In this document: positions 39,729-49,462 of the stretch, piece by piece
How the letters are laid out: each line of letters starts with the position of its first letter
Numbering within the stretch: the stretch's first letter is position 1
NCBI RefSeq assembly: GCF_000988205.1
Contig: NZ_LAYQ01000029.1
Span: 1-49,801, forward strand
Source: Corynebacterium minutissimum
GTDB lineage: Bacteria > Actinomycetota > Actinomycetes > Mycobacteriales > Mycobacteriaceae
Reading direction: 5' to 3'
Length of the DNA stretch: 49,801 nucleotides
Translations under genes and position numbers: made by a program
Notes under the pieces: generated by a model
What the model was told of the DNA's origin: nothing
What the model saw: the letters and a program-made list of their open reading frames with translations, nothing else
Databases searched by the model: none

Positions 39729-40238
39729 ATGGCAAATAGAAAGAAGATGGAGCATGTCTTAGGGCTTGCTCGTGTCAGTGTGGTAGCGCTTCTTTCCGGT
39801 ATAGCGCTGGGGAGCGTGGCTGGATGTTCGTTGATAGGTTCCGCGAATGTCATCGAAAATATCGAAGAAGCGGCCGGGGTGGAGGAGGGGGAGCCTGGCA
39901 GCGTCGACATGCGCGTCGGCGACATCTTCGATTCCGAATATCACCGCGTGATCTTTATCTGTCCTGGGGCTGTCGAGGAGGATGTCATAAACGCTAGTGG
40001 AGGAACCTGGCAGGGCGGTACCGACGAGGATGATGAATGGGTGCCGCCAAGCTCGGGGAGTGTTGAGATTTATCGGGATGCGCAGGGGCGTGGAGCGTCG
40101 AAGTATGTGAGCAGCAGGGCCTCTCTTGATGAGCTGGATGTCTGTAGCGCGCTGGGCGGGGTAGTTGCCGTACTGCCTGCCGATGAGCAGGTGTCTTTCG
40201 TCCGTGCAGAGCAGGGCGGTCCGTGGAAACTTCATTAG
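39729..40238 (+). CDS. Lipoprotein of unknown function
   Basis: A 169-residue exported lipoprotein: positively charged N-terminus (ANRKK), hydrophobic core, and lipobox VAGC with the lipidated cysteine at 33. The mature part is acidic, has two further cysteines (FICPG and DVCSALGG) that could form a disulfide, and includes a WQGGTDEDDEW patch. I recognise no domain. It starts without a leader and is transcribed away from bioY. Confidence 0.75.
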   Translation: MANRKKMEHVLGLARVSVVALLSGIALGSVAGCSLIGSANVIENIEEAAGVEEGEPGSVDMRVGDIFDSEYHRVIFICPGAVEEDVINASGGTWQGGTDEDDEWVPPSSGSVEIYRDAQGRGASKYVSSRASLDELDVCSALGGVVAVLPADEQVSFVRAEQGGPWKLH

Positions 40239-40290
40239 GTGGCGAGGCGTTGGATTAGGTCTCAGACACGCGCGCTGCTTGAATGGGCAA

Positions 40291-40306
40291 TCGAACACTT
40301 GTGTGT
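40291..40306. promoter_or_regulatory. Possible LexA (SOS) box upstream of recA
   Basis: TCGAACACTTGTGTGT keeps the left half of the actinobacterial SOS box (TCGAAC-N4-GTTCGA type) and the central TGT, but the right half is imperfect. It is about 190 bp before recA, in a 258-bp intergenic region with nothing else I can name. Confidence 0.45.
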
Positions 40307-40496
40307 GTATTGTGGGTTGTGGTCTGGTGGAAACGTTAGGGTACTTTCGTGGCATGTGATGGAACCGCAACGATGCCGGAAAACACAATGCGACGGGCCT
40401 GGGAACCGAAGTTGCTTCATGGCAGTCTAACTAGGTGCCCCCATTTAATGACATACAGCACTGCACACTAACTGACGCACGATAGTGAGGAAATAA

Positions 40497-41630
40497 ATGG
40501 CTACGAAGAAGAAGTCCTCGGCGGCTAGCAAGGGCGATGATCGTCAGAAAGCCCTCGATGCCGCAATGGCGATGATTGAGAAGGATTTTGGCAAAGGAGC
40601 CGTCATGCGTCTTGGTGACGATGACCGCCCGCCAATCCAGGCCATTTCCTCCGGGAATACGGCCATCGACATTGCGCTGGGCGTCGGTGGCTTCCCGCGC
40701 GGTCGCATCGTAGAGATTTATGGACCTGAATCCTCGGGTAAGACCACCGTTGCTCTGCACGCCATCGCATCGGCGCAGAAGAACGGCGGCATCGCGGCCT
40801 TTATTGATGCGGAGCACGCGCTCGATCCTGAGTATGCGCGTCTGCTTGGCGTGGACACGGATAACCTCTTGGTTTCCCAGCCGGATACCGGCGAGCAGGC
40901 TCTGGAAATCGCAGATATGCTCGTGCGCTCCGGCGCTATCGACATCATCGTGATTGACTCCGTAGCCGCCTTGACGCCCAAGGCGGAAATCGAGGGCGAG
41001 ATGGGAGATAGCCACGTTGGCCTCCAAGCCCGTCTCATGTCCCAAGCGCTACGCAAGATGACGGGTGCTCTGTACAACTCTGGGACTACCGCCATCTTCA
41101 TCAACCAGCTGCGTGAAAAGATCGGCGTGATGTTTGGTTCGCCGGAAACGACCACGGGTGGTAAGGCGCTGAAGTTCTACGCCTCTGTGCGCTGCGATAT
41201 CCGCCGTATTCAGACCTTGAAGGACGGCCAGGATGCCATTGGTAACCGCACCAAGCTCAAGGTGGTGAAGAACAAGGTGTCCCCGCCGTTCAAGATCGCT
41301 GAGTTCGACATCATGTACGGCGAAGGCATTTCGCGCGAGTCTTCCATCATTGACTTGGGTGTCGAACACGGGTTCATTAAGAAATCTGGCTCGTGGTTTA
41401 CCTACGAAGGCGATCAGCTGGGACAGGGCAAGGAAAAGGCCCGCAACTTCCTCAAGGACAACCCCGATCTGGCGGATGAGATTGAGAAGAAGATCTTCGT
41501 CAAGCTCGGCGTGGGTGCTGCCGCAGCCGAAGCTGGTGAGGACGTCGCCATGGATGTGCCGGGTGCAGACGATCCGCTGACGGATGAGGCTGTGGATCTG
41601 GTACCGAACGTCGATTTCGACGACGACTAA
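40497..41630 (+). CDS. Recombinase RecA
   Basis: Strand-exchange protein and LexA co-protease. Walker A GPESSGKT is at 76-83, followed by [20 protein letters not shown] and the DNA-binding loops ([21 protein letters not shown]). It is 377 residues, full length, with the usual acidic C-terminus (VDFDDD). AGGAAATAA precedes the ATG. recX begins nine bases after the stop. Confidence 0.98.
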   Translation: MATKKKSSAASKGDDRQKALDAAMAMIEKDFGKGAVMRLGDDDRPPIQAISSGNTAIDIALGVGGFPRGRIVEIYGPESSGKTTVALHAIASAQKNGGIAAFIDAEHALDPEYARLLGVDTDNLLVSQPDTGEQALEIADMLVRSGAIDIIVIDSVAALTPKAEIEGEMGDSHVGLQARLMSQALRKMTGALYNSGTTAIFINQLREKIGVMFGSPETTTGGKALKFYASVRCDIRRIQTLKDGQDAIGNRTKLKVVKNKVSPPFKIAEFDIMYGEGISRESSIIDLGVEHGFIKKSGSWFTYEGDQLGQGKEKARNFLKDNPDLADEIEKKIFVKLGVGAAAAEAGEDVAMDVPGADDPLTDEAVDLVPNVDFDDD

Positions 41631-41639
41631 ACAGGCGCA

Positions 41640-42233
41640 ATGGCACAACCTTCACCAGAGAAGCTAGAGAAGCTACGTCAAGCTCTCGAGTCCTATGAAT
41701 CGGGGGACGCGGGTGGCCAGCTTGTTGATGCGAATGCTGAAGCAGCGAAGGCGCCCGTGCGCTCCCGAGCATTAGGCTTGCTAGATCAACGTGCACGTTC
41801 CCGCAAGGAACTGCGTGACCGGCTTGTCGCGGCGGACTTTGAGCCCGATGTGGTCGAGGACGTGGTCGATGACCTTGCAGGGGTGGGGCTCGTTGATGAT
41901 GAAACCTTCGCCAAGGAGTGGGTGCGGCAGCGCCACGCGCGGCGCGGTAAGTCGGCCCGTGCCCTCAATGTGGAACTCAAGGAGAAGGGTGTTGAGGCCG
42001 CCGATCGCGCAGCGGCCCTAGAGCAGATTACCGAGGAATCTGAGGAGGCCGTAGCGCGCCGCGTAGCGGAGAAAAAGGCGCGAACCTTGAAGAGTGTTCC
42101 CGCCGACCGCCATGAGAGGGACAAGTTCCTGCGTCGCATTGTAGGAACACTCGCGCGGCGCGGCTATCGCCAGGAGCTGGTGATGCGTATTTCCATCGAA
42201 GTGCTGGATGCGCGCATCGCCGAGCTCTCCTAG
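41640..42233 (+). CDS. Regulatory protein RecX
   Basis: A 197-residue RecX made of three-helix repeats (ALGLLDQRARSRKELRDRLVAADF; DLAGVGLVDDETFAKEWVRQR). It binds RecA filaments and limits them. A 55-residue N-terminal tail precedes the repeats, as in other actinobacteria. Co-transcription with recA is inferred from the nine-base gap; it ends six bases before the convergent gluD stop. Confidence 0.93.
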   Translation: MAQPSPEKLEKLRQALESYESGDAGGQLVDANAEAAKAPVRSRALGLLDQRARSRKELRDRLVAADFEPDVVEDVVDDLAGVGLVDDETFAKEWVRQRHARRGKSARALNVELKEKGVEAADRAAALEQITEESEEAVARRVAEKKARTLKSVPADRHERDKFLRRIVGTLARRGYRQELVMRISIEVLDARIAELS

Positions 42234-42239
42234 CTGTTT

Positions 42240-43178
42240 CTATTCGTCCGGGTTGCGGATTTCTGTATAGCTTTCTGAGTGCCAATCAACGTTGACCTGG
42301 TCTTTGGTGTCCAAGCCTTGGTCTGGTTGCTCCGGAACTTTAGCGATGATGTTCCGGCGCGCACGGCCCGCTCGAAGCTGACGTTCGATGCGTTCGGCCA
42401 GGAGGCCCAGCCCCCAGTTGATGAGGATCATGATGATCGCAACGACGATGAGCGAGGCCAGGTAATTCTTGTTGTAGGACGCCGATTGGATACCGGAGCG
42501 CACCACCTCGACATAGCCAATCTGGTAGCCCAACGCAGAGTCCTTGAGCGCAATAACCATCTGGGCGATGAGGGCCGGAAGCATTGCGGCTACTGCTTGC
42601 GGGAGCAGGATGGTACGCATTGTTTGCCCATGCGACAGCCCCAGCGCGCGGGCGGCTTCAGTTTGCCCCTTGGGCAGCGACTTGATTCCGGAGCGCAGAA
42701 TCTCTGCGACGACAGAGCCGTTGTAGAGGGTCAACGCGAAGACCACGGCGCTAAACGCCAGCTGCTTCGACGGAACTACGTTATAGATGGCGAAAAGCTG
42801 GTAGGCAAAAATCATGAGCAGCAGGACGGGGATGGCGCGGAAGAATTCCACGACCACACCACATACGCCGCGTACGATGACGTTCTCGCTCAATCGGCCT
42901 AGGCCGAAGATGACGCCGAACACGATGGCCAAGATGATGGATGCTACAGCGGAAAGGATCGTTCCGCGCAGGCCAGGGAGCAGGTACGTGGTCCACGTTT
43001 GGCTGTTAAGAAAAGGGGTCCATAACGCGGAGTCGAGTTGCCCGCGCTCACCCAATGTAGACAGCACCCAATACAGTGCAGCTAGCGAGAGAACGACGGT
43101 GATGACGGTATAGATGAGATTGCGCCGCTTGCCCTTGGGGCCGGGGGCGTCGTAAAGCACGGTTGCGCGTACAGCCAT
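42240..43178 (-). CDS. Glutamate ABC transporter permease GluD
   Basis: Amino-acid permease of the HisM type with about six helices and the EAA loop [19 protein letters not shown] that docks on the ATPase. An N-terminal extension ([16 protein letters not shown]) and a basic C-terminal tail extend it to 312 residues. Its ATG overlaps the gluC stop by one base. Last gene of gluABCD. Confidence 0.92.
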   Translation of the reverse strand: MAVRATVLYDAPGPKGKRRNLIYTVITVVLSLAALYWVLSTLGERGQLDSALWTPFLNSQTWTTYLLPGLRGTILSAVASIILAIVFGVIFGLGRLSENVIVRGVCGVVVEFFRAIPVLLLMIFAYQLFAIYNVVPSKQLAFSAVVFALTLYNGSVVAEILRSGIKSLPKGQTEAARALGLSHGQTMRTILLPQAVAAMLPALIAQMVIALKDSALGYQIGYVEVVRSGIQSASYNKNYLASLIVVAIIMILINWGLGLLAERIERQLRAGRARRNIIAKVPEQPDQGLDTKDQVNVDWHSESYTEIRNPDE

Positions 43179-43864
43179 TATTTCTTCACCGCCACAGTTT
43201 CGGAGAGTTTGCCTAGGCCTAAGCCCATGGGCAAGGTCAGGATGATGAAGCCCAGCGCGAAGATAAAGAAGATGACAAAGAGCTGGCTCGCATGCATCTC
43301 AATGGTGGATTTCATCAGTAGGGAAGCTTCTGCCACTCCGATTGCGGAGGCGATCGTGGTGTTCTTGGTCAACGCGATGAGCGTATTTCCCAGGGGGACG
43401 ATTGCCGCACGTACCGCCTGAGGGAAGACGATCGTGCTAAAGGTCTGTGAGAAGCTCAAACCCAGCGATCGTGCGGCCTCGGCTTGACCGAAGTCCACGG
43501 TGTTGATTCCCGAGCGCAAGGATTCCGCAACGAATGCCGAGGTGTACAAGATGAATCCGACGATGGCGAGGCGGAAGTTGTTATCCACTAGGAAGGTCGA
43601 AGAGTCCCGGCTAGCAAGCGTGAGCCCTAGGTTCTGGTACAGGCCAAAAGAACAGAACAGGATAATGAGAGTCAAGGGGGTATTGCGCACCGTCGTGATG
43701 TACGTCGTGGCAATCCACCGCAGGATTCTTACGGGGGAGACACGCATGGCAGTGAGGATGGTGCCGAGGATCATTGCGCCGATGGCAGACCAGAACGTCA
43801 GCTGGATGGTGAGCCAAAAGGCTGGCCATAGTTCGGGGCCTAGTGCGGCCCACATGGATTCCAT
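43178..43864 (-). CDS. Glutamate ABC transporter permease GluC
   Basis: The second permease, 228 residues, with the EAA loop [20 protein letters not shown] and about five helices. It pairs with GluD as a heterodimer around the glutamate path. The translation start is preceded by a 75-bp gap holding a strong hairpin. Confidence 0.92.
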   Translation of the reverse strand: MESMWAALGPELWPAFWLTIQLTFWSAIGAMILGTILTAMRVSPVRILRWIATTYITTVRNTPLTLIILFCSFGLYQNLGLTLASRDSSTFLVDNNFRLAIVGFILYTSAFVAESLRSGINTVDFGQAEAARSLGLSFSQTFSTIVFPQAVRAAIVPLGNTLIALTKNTTIASAIGVAEASLLMKSTIEMHASQLFVIFFIFALGFIILTLPMGLGLGKLSETVAVKK

Positions 43865-43883
43865 AGAAATCTCCTACTAACGG

Positions 43884-43917
43884 GCCTGCGCCGAGGCTGA
43901 ATGTCCTCGGCGCAGGC
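43884..43917 (-). terminator. Intercistronic hairpin between gluB and gluC
   Basis: GCCTGCGCCGAGG and CCTCGGCGCAGGC form a perfect 13-bp stem with an 8-nt loop. There is no long T-run, so it probably causes partial termination or protects the upstream gluAB message, giving more binding protein than permease. Confidence 0.75.
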
Positions 43918-43939
43918 TAGGTGGGGGCTAATCGAGCGT

Positions 43940-44827
43940 TTAGGAGTTGAGGAAGGAGAGGTCACCGACGGTGGCCTCGTCGATGCCCTCGCCCTTGTCC
44001 AAGTTCTTGGCTACGAGGTTGTCGAACTCGCCGGAGGAATGAAGCTCTTCCAGGGCCTTGTTGACAGCGTCTGTCGCCTCTTGATCATCCTTCTTCAGAC
44101 CCGCGCCGTAGTACTCATCGGTGAAGGGCTTGCCGTCCTTCTCCAACTCGACGACCTGGAACTTGCCAGGATTCTGAGCGGCGTAGCCGTTAAGAATCGT
44201 CGCGTCGGTAGTCATGGCGTCGACGTTGCCCTGGCTCAGTGCCTCCACACAGGAGGAGTAGGTGTCGTACTCCTGCAGCTGCACGCTGGGCAGAGCTTCC
44301 TTCACCTTCTGTGCCGGGGTGGAGCCGGTGACAGAGCACAGGATCTTGCCGTCGAGGCCCTCGAGCCCGCTGATCTCCTTGTTATCAGCCTGGGTAAGAA
44401 GCGCTTGGTGGGTGATGAGGTACGGACCAGCGAAATTGACCTTTTCCGCGCGGGAAGCGTTGATGGAGTACGTTGCGGTGATGAGGTCAACCTCGCCGTT
44501 TTCGATCAGAGTTTCGCGCTGCGCGGACGGAGTCTCGCGCCACTCGATCTCCGGCTCCTCCCACCCCTTATCCTTGGCAATGTGGTTGACCACGTAGGTG
44601 GCAATGTCAACGTCGAGGCCGGTCATAGAACCATCGCCCTCGCGCAGGCCCAGACCCGGTTGGTCGAACTTGGTGCCTAGGGTGACAGAGCCAGACTCGA
44701 TAGCGCCGAGAAGGCCCTCGCCTCCGCTGGCGGAGTCAGAGGAATCACCACACGCAACGAGCAGAGCGCTGGATGCGGCGATGGCGGCGGCGGTGGTGGC
44801 AGTAATGCGGTTGAAAGTGCGGGACAT
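43940..44827 (-). CDS. Glutamate-binding lipoprotein GluB
   Basis: The extracytoplasmic receptor, 295 residues. The N-terminus is a lipoprotein signal with LVAC and the lipidated cysteine at 26, then a Ser/Asp/Gly linker and the two-lobed SBP_bac_3 fold (TGLDVDIATYVVNHIAKDKG; VDLITATYSINASRAEKVNFAGPY; TTDATILNGYA). The latter is the family signature. It lies second in gluABCD and delivers glutamate to GluCD. Confidence 0.93.
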   Translation of the reverse strand: MSRTFNRITATTAAAIAASSALLVACGDSSDSASGGEGLLGAIESGSVTLGTKFDQPGLGLREGDGSMTGLDVDIATYVVNHIAKDKGWEEPEIEWRETPSAQRETLIENGEVDLITATYSINASRAEKVNFAGPYLITHQALLTQADNKEISGLEGLDGKILCSVTGSTPAQKVKEALPSVQLQEYDTYSSCVEALSQGNVDAMTTDATILNGYAAQNPGKFQVVELEKDGKPFTDEYYGAGLKKDDQEATDAVNKALEELHSSGEFDNLVAKNLDKGEGIDEATVGDLSFLNS

Positions 44828-44895
44828 GAGATTCTCCTTGATGAGGTGAGTGGAAAATGAATGAAGGTAGAGAAAAGAGGTGAACTGGTAACCGT

Positions 44896-45645
44896 TTAGT
44901 GCTGCAGGATCTTGCCCAAGAAGTCCTTTGCTCGTTCTGATTGTGGGTTGGTGAAGAAGGATTCCGGGTCGGTGTCCTCGACGATGGCCCCGTCGGCCAT
45001 GAACAGGATGCGGTCGGCCGCGCGCCTGGCGAAGCCCATCTCGTGGGTCACCACGACCATGGTCATGCCTTCTTTGGCCAAATCCGTCATGACGTCAAGC
45101 ACCTCGTTGACCATCTCAGGGTCGAGAGCTGAGGTAGGTTCATCGAAGAGCATGACTTTCGGGCGCATAGCCAAGGCACGGGCAATGGCGACACGTTGTT
45201 GCTGGCCGCCGGAGAGCTGTGCAGGGTATTTTTCTGATTGATTAGCAATTCCAACGCGGTCAAGCAGTTGCATCGCACGCTCTTCGGCCTCGGACTTCTT
45301 CATCCTGCGGACTTTGATAGGCCCCAGAGTGACGTTGTCCTTGATGGTCTTGTGTGGAAAGAGATTGAATTGCTGGAACACCATGCCCACGTCCGCACGC
45401 AGCTTGGCTAGCTCGCGTCCCTCTTCAGGAAGGGGAGTGCCGTCGATCGCGATGGAACCCTCGTCGATGGTTTCAAGCCGGTTGATGGTGCGGCACAGGG
45501 TGGACTTGCCGGAGCCGGACGGACCGAGAACAACGACGACATCGCCGCGGCCAATCTCCAAGTTGATATCGCGGAGCGCGTGATAGTCACCGAAGTACTT
45601 ATTGACTCCGTCCATCTTGATCATCGGGCCGGAATGGTCGGTCAC
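44896..45645 (-). CDS. Glutamate ABC transporter ATPase GluA
   Basis: The ATPase of the glutamate importer, 249 residues. Walker [11 protein letters not shown]-loop [11 protein letters not shown], signature [15 protein letters not shown], Walker [13 protein letters not shown] and switch [10 protein letters not shown] are all intact. First gene of the operon, with a strong AAGGAGG ribosome binding site, divergent from miaB. I see no clear AmtR box upstream. Confidence 0.95.
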   Translation of the reverse strand: MTDHSGPMIKMDGVNKYFGDYHALRDINLEIGRGDVVVVLGPSGSGKSTLCRTINRLETIDEGSIAIDGTPLPEEGRELAKLRADVGMVFQQFNLFPHKTIKDNVTLGPIKVRRMKKSEAEERAMQLLDRVGIANQSEKYPAQLSGGQQQRVAIARALAMRPKVMLFDEPTSALDPEMVNEVLDVMTDLAKEGMTMVVVTHEMGFARRAADRILFMADGAIVEDTDPESFFTNPQSERAKDFLGKILQH

Positions 45646-45784
45646 ATCACACCTCCTTAGATAGAGTGAGCTGAATCATATGTAGAACAATAGGCGTGTG
45701 GATAGTGGAGGCGGGGAGGTTTGTGTAACAAATCCATAACTCTTATATGCGGTCGGGGCATTATGAGTAGTGGGGTCGTCCAGT

Positions 45785-45790
45785 TAGAAT
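45785..45790 (+). promoter_or_regulatory. Candidate -10 element of miaB (leaderless)
   Basis: TAGAAT ends eight bases before the GTG at 45799, with no ribosome binding site, so this GTG rather than the earlier starts in the open frame is the preferred start. Confidence 0.5.
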
Positions 45791-45798
45791 GTCCCCAC

Positions 45799-47325
45799 GT
45801 GAGCTCCCCCGTAACTAATAACCAGCCCCGCACCTATGAGGTGCGGACCTTTGGCTGCCAGATGAACGTTCATGATTCCGAGCGCATTTCCGGCCTGCTC
45901 GAGGAGGCCGGCTACTCGGCGGCGCCGGATGGCGCCGAGCCTGACCTCATCGTATTTAACACCTGCGCCGTGCGCGAGAACGCCGACAAGCGCCTGTACG
46001 GCACCCTGGGTGCGCTGAAGAAGACGAAGGAAAACCATCCCGGCATGCAGATCGCGGTTGGCGGCTGCTTGGCGCAGAAGGATAAGGACACCGTCTTGGA
46101 CCACGCGCCGTGGGTGGATGCGGTTTTCGGAACCCATAACATGGCGGCGCTGCCGGCACTGCTTGAGCGTGCACGTCACAACAATGAAGCGCAGGTGGAA
46201 ATCGTCGATGCCCTCGAGGCTTTCCCCTCCGTACTGCCGGCAAAACGCGAATCCGCCTATGCTGGGTGGGTCTCGGTCTCCGTGGGCTGTAATAACACCT
46301 GTACTTTCTGCATCGTCCCTTCGCTGCGTGGCAAAGAGGAAGACCGCCGCCCCGGCGATATCCTCGCAGAAGTTCAGGCCCTGGTAGATCAAGGCGTGTC
46401 CGAAGTGACCCTATTGGGGCAGAACGTCAACGCCTATGGCGTCAACTTCGCGGACCCAGACCTGCCGCGTGATCGCTTCGCCTTTTCCAAGTTGCTGCGC
46501 GAGGTAGGCAAGATTGAGGGCCTCGAGCGCTTGCGTTTTACCTCGCCGCACCCGGCCGAGTTCACCTCCGACGTTATTGATGCCATGGCGGAGACGTCGG
46601 CTGTGTGCCCGCAGCTGCATATGCCGCTGCAGTCTGGGTCTGACAAGGTCCTCAAGGACATGCGCCGTTCCTATCGCACGAAGAAATTCTTGGGCATTCT
46701 CGACGAGGTCCGTGAGAAGATGCCACACGCGGCAATCACCACCGACATCATCGTGGGCTTCCCAGGCGAAACCGAGGAGGATTTCGAAGCCACGATGGAC
46801 GTGGTTCGCCGCGCACGTTTCGCCTCCGCTTTCACTTTCCAGTACTCGCCGCGCCCCGGCACCCCGGCCGCAGAAATGGATAACCAAATCCCCAAGGAAG
46901 TTGTGCAGGAGCGCTTCGAGCGCCTCGTCGCCTTGCAGGATTCCATTCAGGCAGAAGAAAACGCCAAGCTTGTCGGCACTGATGTAGAGCTGTTGGTGCA
47001 GGCGGAAGGCGGCCGCAAGGCCGCCGAGACCCACCGCCTCACCGGACGCGCGCGTGATGGTCGCCTTGTTCACTTTGCACCAGTCGATGCCGCGGGCAAG
47101 GACTTCTCTGCGGAGATTCGCCCCGGTGATGTTGTGCACGCGACCGTGACGGATGCAGGCTCCTTCTTCCTGGTGGCTGATTCCGGCGTGAGCGAGCACC
47201 GTCGCACGAAGGCCGGCGATATGTCGGCGGCGGGGCAGACCCCCACGACGGCACCAATTGGGGTGGGGCTGGGTCTGCCGGGCGTCGGCAAGCCCAGTGC
47301 TCCTGCCGATTCCTGCGGCTGCTAA
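45799..47325 (+). CDS. tRNA-2-methylthio-N6-dimethylallyladenosine synthase MiaB
   Basis: A radical-SAM methylthiotransferase acting on i6A37 of tRNAs. The N-terminal UPF0004 domain starts with [12 protein letters not shown] and holds the cluster cysteines together with FNTCAVREN and VGGCLAQ; the radical-SAM motif is [12 protein letters not shown]; a TRAM-type domain ends the protein, with a Cys-rich end (DSCGC). The open frame extends to 45721, but GTG 45799 gives the normal length (about 508 residues). Confidence 0.95.
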   Translation: MSSPVTNNQPRTYEVRTFGCQMNVHDSERISGLLEEAGYSAAPDGAEPDLIVFNTCAVRENADKRLYGTLGALKKTKENHPGMQIAVGGCLAQKDKDTVLDHAPWVDAVFGTHNMAALPALLERARHNNEAQVEIVDALEAFPSVLPAKRESAYAGWVSVSVGCNNTCTFCIVPSLRGKEEDRRPGDILAEVQALVDQGVSEVTLLGQNVNAYGVNFADPDLPRDRFAFSKLLREVGKIEGLERLRFTSPHPAEFTSDVIDAMAETSAVCPQLHMPLQSGSDKVLKDMRRSYRTKKFLGILDEVREKMPHAAITTDIIVGFPGETEEDFEATMDVVRRARFASAFTFQYSPRPGTPAAEMDNQIPKEVVQERFERLVALQDSIQAEENAKLVGTDVELLVQAEGGRKAAETHRLTGRARDGRLVHFAPVDAAGKDFSAEIRPGDVVHATVTDAGSFFLVADSGVSEHRRTKAGDMSAAGQTPTTAPIGVGLGLPGVGKPSAPADSCGC

Positions 47326-47345
47326 AAGGGGGTAGGCTCCGTTTT

Positions 47346-47978
47346 ATGAGTGATGACTTGAAGTCCGTTCACGATGCCGTTGCTGCTGAGAAGCGCGCAG
47401 CGCAGACTCTCGAATTGGGAAAGCACAAATATGCGCTTATCGTGTCCGTCGTGGCGTGGGTTGCTTACTTGGTTTTGCCCTATGCCGGTGATGCCCGCGG
47501 CTGGGAAGCTCTCTTCGTCGGTGGAACGGCCGAGGGCGTGCGTATCTCCCTCATGGAAACCGTCAGCGCATGGCTAGCGCTGGGTGGAGTGGGGATCTTA
47601 ACCACCGCCACGATTATCACTCGCCGGACCAAGCTGGCTCTCGTAGCGTGGATGATGACGACGATCTCTTTCTTCGCTAACCTGTGGGGATTTTGGTACA
47701 GGGACAGCGCATCGGATGGCGCTGCCATAGGTATGTACGTGGGCGTCTTCTCAACGTTGGTCGCCTTTCTTGTGTACTGCCAGGTAGCACTGCGCCGCAG
47801 TCCCGAGCAGTTGGCCGCCGCAGAACGCGTGCGGGAAGTCGCCGGCCAGCTCGATCACGTGGGAGTCCTGCAGACCGAAGCCGCTACCGAGCTGCCGGCA
47901 GAACAGAATCCGCTGCTTATCGACGACCGCCGCTCCCGCGCGGCCTCCCGCCACCGGCGCCAGCAGGACGAGGAATAA
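47346..47978 (+). CDS. Rv2732c-like membrane protein
   Basis: A 210-residue membrane protein with four hydrophobic segments (YALIVSVVAWVAYLVLPYAG; AWLALGGVGILTTATIIT; LALVAWMMTTISFFANLWGF; GVFSTLVAFLVYCQVAL) and a charged C-terminal tail ending in basic and acidic residues. It always follows miaB in mycobacteria and corynebacteria, like Rv2732c next to Rv2733c. Function unknown; co-transcription with miaB is likely (20-bp gap). Confidence 0.85.
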   Translation: MSDDLKSVHDAVAAEKRAAQTLELGKHKYALIVSVVAWVAYLVLPYAGDARGWEALFVGGTAEGVRISLMETVSAWLALGGVGILTTATIITRRTKLALVAWMMTTISFFANLWGFWYRDSASDGAAIGMYVGVFSTLVAFLVYCQVALRRSPEQLAAAERVREVAGQLDHVGVLQTEAATELPAEQNPLLIDDRRSRAASRHRRQQDEE

Positions 47979-48006
47979 GCGCTACGAGATTCGTGTTGTG
48001 GAGTGC

Positions 48007-49095
48007 ATGACTACACTCTTCGACTCACTTGAATTGGGACGACTGACCCTGCCAAACCGCGTGACCATGGCAGCGTTGACCCGCTCACGGGCAGGTCGCG
48101 ATGGCGTCCCCACGCCCCTGCACGAGACGTACTACACGCAGCGCGCTTCAATGGGTCTTATCGTGACGGAGGGCGTATTCCCCGCAGTGACCAGCCGCGC
48201 TTTCCCCGGCCAGCCCGGTATCGAAACTCCGGAACAGATTTCCGGCTGGCGGCGAGTGGCCGATTCCGTCCACGAAGCTGGCGGACGCATTTTCATGCAG
48301 GTGATGAACGGCGGGCGCCTTTCTCATGCCAGCCTCCTCGAGGGTGCAGAACCGGTGGCACCCTCTGCGCTGGCATCGGGCACTGCGGTCCGAGATTTCG
48401 AATCCCGCAAGGAGTGCCCGGTGCCCCGCGCTCTCGACATCGAGGAGCTACCGCGCATTGTCGATGAGTTCCGCCAAGCTGCCCGCAATGCCATCGATGC
48501 GGGGATGGATGGCGTGGAGCTTCATGGTGCGAACGGTTATCTGCTGCACCAGTTCCTTTCTCCGAGCTCGAATCACCGAGAGGATGCCTACGGCGGAACC
48601 CCGGAGAAGCGCTACCGCCTGGTAGTAGAGATCCTGCGTGCCGTGGCGAAGGAGATCGGAGCCGACCGCGTAGCGCTGCGCCTGTCCCCGCAGCACAATA
48701 TTCAGGGCATTGAGGAAACCGACGCTGCGGATGTGCGTGCCACCTATGGTAGGTTGCTGCGCGCTGTCGCAGACCTTGGTTTGGCCTACGTCTCCTTCCT
48801 GCATGCAGCGCCTACGGGTGAGCTCATTACTGAGCTGAGCGCCGAAGCGCGTGCTAACGGGCGTACCCGTGTCATCCTGAATTCGGGGTTTGGACAGGTG
48901 ACCCAGCGCGCGGAAGCCGAGGAACTAGTACACCACGGTGATGCCGTGGCCGTGGGCCGGTTGGCCATCTCCAACCCAGATCTCGTTCGCCGCTGGCAGG
49001 AAGAGCTTCCTGTCACTGCGCCGGATGAGACCACGTTCTATACGGGTGGAGCGCACGGCTACACCGACTATCCGTTCTCCACGGTCAACTCGTAG
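48007..49095 (+). CDS. Old-yellow-enzyme family alkene reductase (NemA-like)
   Basis: A 362-residue FMN enzyme. The sequence follows the OYE pattern: LGRLTLPNRVTMAALTRSRA, then MQVMNGGRLSH, the GVELHGANGYLLHQFLSP catalytic strand, NHREDAYGG, and VAVGRLAISNPDL at the end. It reduces activated C=C bonds or nitro-esters with NAD(P)H in relatives. The ATG at 48007 follows GTGGAGTGC; the frame opens at 47998. The next gene is convergent. Confidence 0.92.
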   Translation: MTTLFDSLELGRLTLPNRVTMAALTRSRAGRDGVPTPLHETYYTQRASMGLIVTEGVFPAVTSRAFPGQPGIETPEQISGWRRVADSVHEAGGRIFMQVMNGGRLSHASLLEGAEPVAPSALASGTAVRDFESRKECPVPRALDIEELPRIVDEFRQAARNAIDAGMDGVELHGANGYLLHQFLSPSSNHREDAYGGTPEKRYRLVVEILRAVAKEIGADRVALRLSPQHNIQGIEETDAADVRATYGRLLRAVADLGLAYVSFLHAAPTGELITELSAEARANGRTRVILNSGFGQVTQRAEAEELVHHGDAVAVGRLAISNPDLVRRWQEELPVTAPDETTFYTGGAHGYTDYPFSTVNS

Positions 49096-49450
49096 GCGCT
49101 GCTCGCCGAGATGACGTGCGCGCCGAGGCGCTTGTAGAGCGCATTCATCGCCGGATCCGCCTGGGCAACTGAGCAGTAAGCCCGGCGGACGTCGGGCCAG
49201 TGGTGCGCCACCGCATACTGGGCATGCTGCTTGGCACGTGTAGCCAGGCCACGGCGGCGCTGTTCGCGGTCTGTCACGGTAAGAGTCCACTCGCATACCT
49301 CAGGGTCCGCATCGCCGTGGCGGGAGAGCTCGGTGAGTGCGACGACGCGTCCCTGTTCAACAATGCCGACGAGGAGCGTATGCGCTTTGCGGGCTCTTCC
49401 GGTTTCGGGGTGCGTAGCGGGGTGAGGTAGAAATCGACGGGATCAGCGGG
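49068..49450 (-). pseudogene. GNAT acetyltransferase C-terminal part, truncated and frame broken
   Basis: The minus strand encodes a GNAT fold: TLLVGIVEQGRVVALTEL, then WTLTVTDREQRRRGLATRAKQ, which is the acetyl-CoA loop (RRRGLA), and ALYKRLGAH near the end. The upstream part PVDFYLTPLRTPKPEEPAKR is in another frame; one base missing near 49380 accounts for this. The frame opens only at about 49450, beside the insertion sequence, with no start codon. So the gene has lost its 5' portion, very likely by that insertion. Some such proteins have two GNAT domains, and this would be the second. Confidence 0.75.
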
Positions 49451-49462
49451 TCAGCACAACAT

